Assembly: GCA_001779055.1 (NCBI GenBank)
Contig: MFJA01000031.1
Span: forward strand, 3,254-8,448
Length of the DNA: 5,195 nt
From: Candidatus Gottesmanbacteria bacterium RBG_16_37_8
GTDB taxonomy: Bacteria; Patescibacteriota; Microgenomatia; 2-02-FULL-39-11
Direction of reading: 5' to 3'
The notes beneath the pieces were generated by a model that worked only from the letters and a program-made list of their open reading frames with translations, ran no database searches and was not told the origin of the DNA. Below, in pieces: positions 4,926 through 5,195 of the stretch. Each line of letters begins with the position of its first letter. The first letter of the stretch is position 1. A program made the position numbers and the translations under genes.

Positions 4926-5195
4926 TTAGCTTATAACAGGTTGATTATTACTTAACCAGGGTTTTATTTCAACCATTTCTACTGTCATATTCACCTTTGG
5001 ATCAGGTAATTTCTTATTCCAAACGGCAAGAATAGCATTTCTTTTTTCCACATCATCTACAAGTTGAGGAAATCTTTCTCTGACAAAATTAAAAAATGAG
5101 TCTGGATTGAAAAGCGCCTTTTCGTTTTCTGATGACATTTCCTCTAAAAGGCCAAATACCCTATCAACTTGAGAATTAAATAAATTATTACCGAT
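4926..5195 (-). CDS. 3' end of an unrecognised gene (C-terminal 89 residues)
   Basis: An open frame enters from the right edge without a stop and ends at TAA (4928-4926), so this is the C-terminal part of a longer protein. An internal ATG at 5138 gives a 70-residue version, but the 19 codons upstream to the window edge are also open, so that ATG need not be the true start. The visible segment is soluble and rather acidic, has no membrane segment or cysteine, and contains the stretch FFNFVRERFPQLVDDVEKRN followed by a Pro-rich tail. I do not recognise a family. It ends 16 bases before the adenosylhomocysteinase ATG on the same strand, so it is probably co-transcribed and may belong to methyl-cycle metabolism, but that is context only. 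Confidence 0.7.
   Translation of the reverse strand: MGNNLFNSQVDRVFGLLEEMSSENEKALFNPDSFFNFVRERFPQLVDDVEKRNAILAVWNKKLPDPKVNMTVEMVEIKPWLSNNQPVIS

Overview
The window reads as one minus-strand gene cluster from an AT-rich bacterium. Bacterial signs are a TTGACA/TATATT-type promoter, a GC-hairpin plus U-tract terminator and AGGAGG-type ribosome binding sites. The lineage cannot be fixed from the sequence. The short form of adenosylhomocysteinase and the divergent SAM hydrolase would suit an uncultured or candidate-phylum bacterium, but that is inference.

Layout in transcription order (right to left): the 3' end of an unrecognised gene (5195-4926); a complete S-adenosylhomocysteine hydrolase (4909-3653); a SAM hydrolase/halogenase-superfamily protein translationally coupled to it by an ATGA overlap (3656-2781); a 290-base non-coding leader holding a new promoter and two layers of RNA control (2775-2492); a 715-residue fusion of cystathionine beta-synthase and cystathionine gamma-lyase (2491-344); and, 5 bases further on, the first 112 codons of a second, divergent S-adenosylhomocysteine hydrolase that leaves the window at position 1. 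No plus-strand gene is supported.

Metabolic reading: SAH left by methyl transfer is split to homocysteine and adenosine by the two hydrolases. Homocysteine then goes to cystathionine and to cysteine through the two halves of the fusion enzyme (reverse transsulfuration). The SAM hydrolase would remove SAM directly, giving adenosine and methionine. The plan resembles the Bacillus mccA-mccB neighbourhood, with SAH hydrolase in place of the SAH nucleosidase, and with mccA and mccB joined in one polypeptide.

The most striking element is the leader of the fusion gene. Just after the promoter lies a 14-codon ORF, MNIILNSACCITPA, with two adjacent Cys codons. It overlaps the first of four RNA segments, CTCCC / GGGAGGC / GCCTCCC / GGGAGGC-U7, which can form mutually exclusive protector (1:2), antiterminator (2:3) and terminator (3:4) hairpins. 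This is the architecture of trp-type ribosome-mediated attenuation, here placed to sense charged tRNA-Cys ahead of a cysteine-making enzyme. Downstream of the terminator a second structured element, with a possible 8-bp pseudoknot and an anti-Shine-Dalgarno that perfectly pairs the AGGAGGAT of the fusion gene, suggests a further translational checkpoint.
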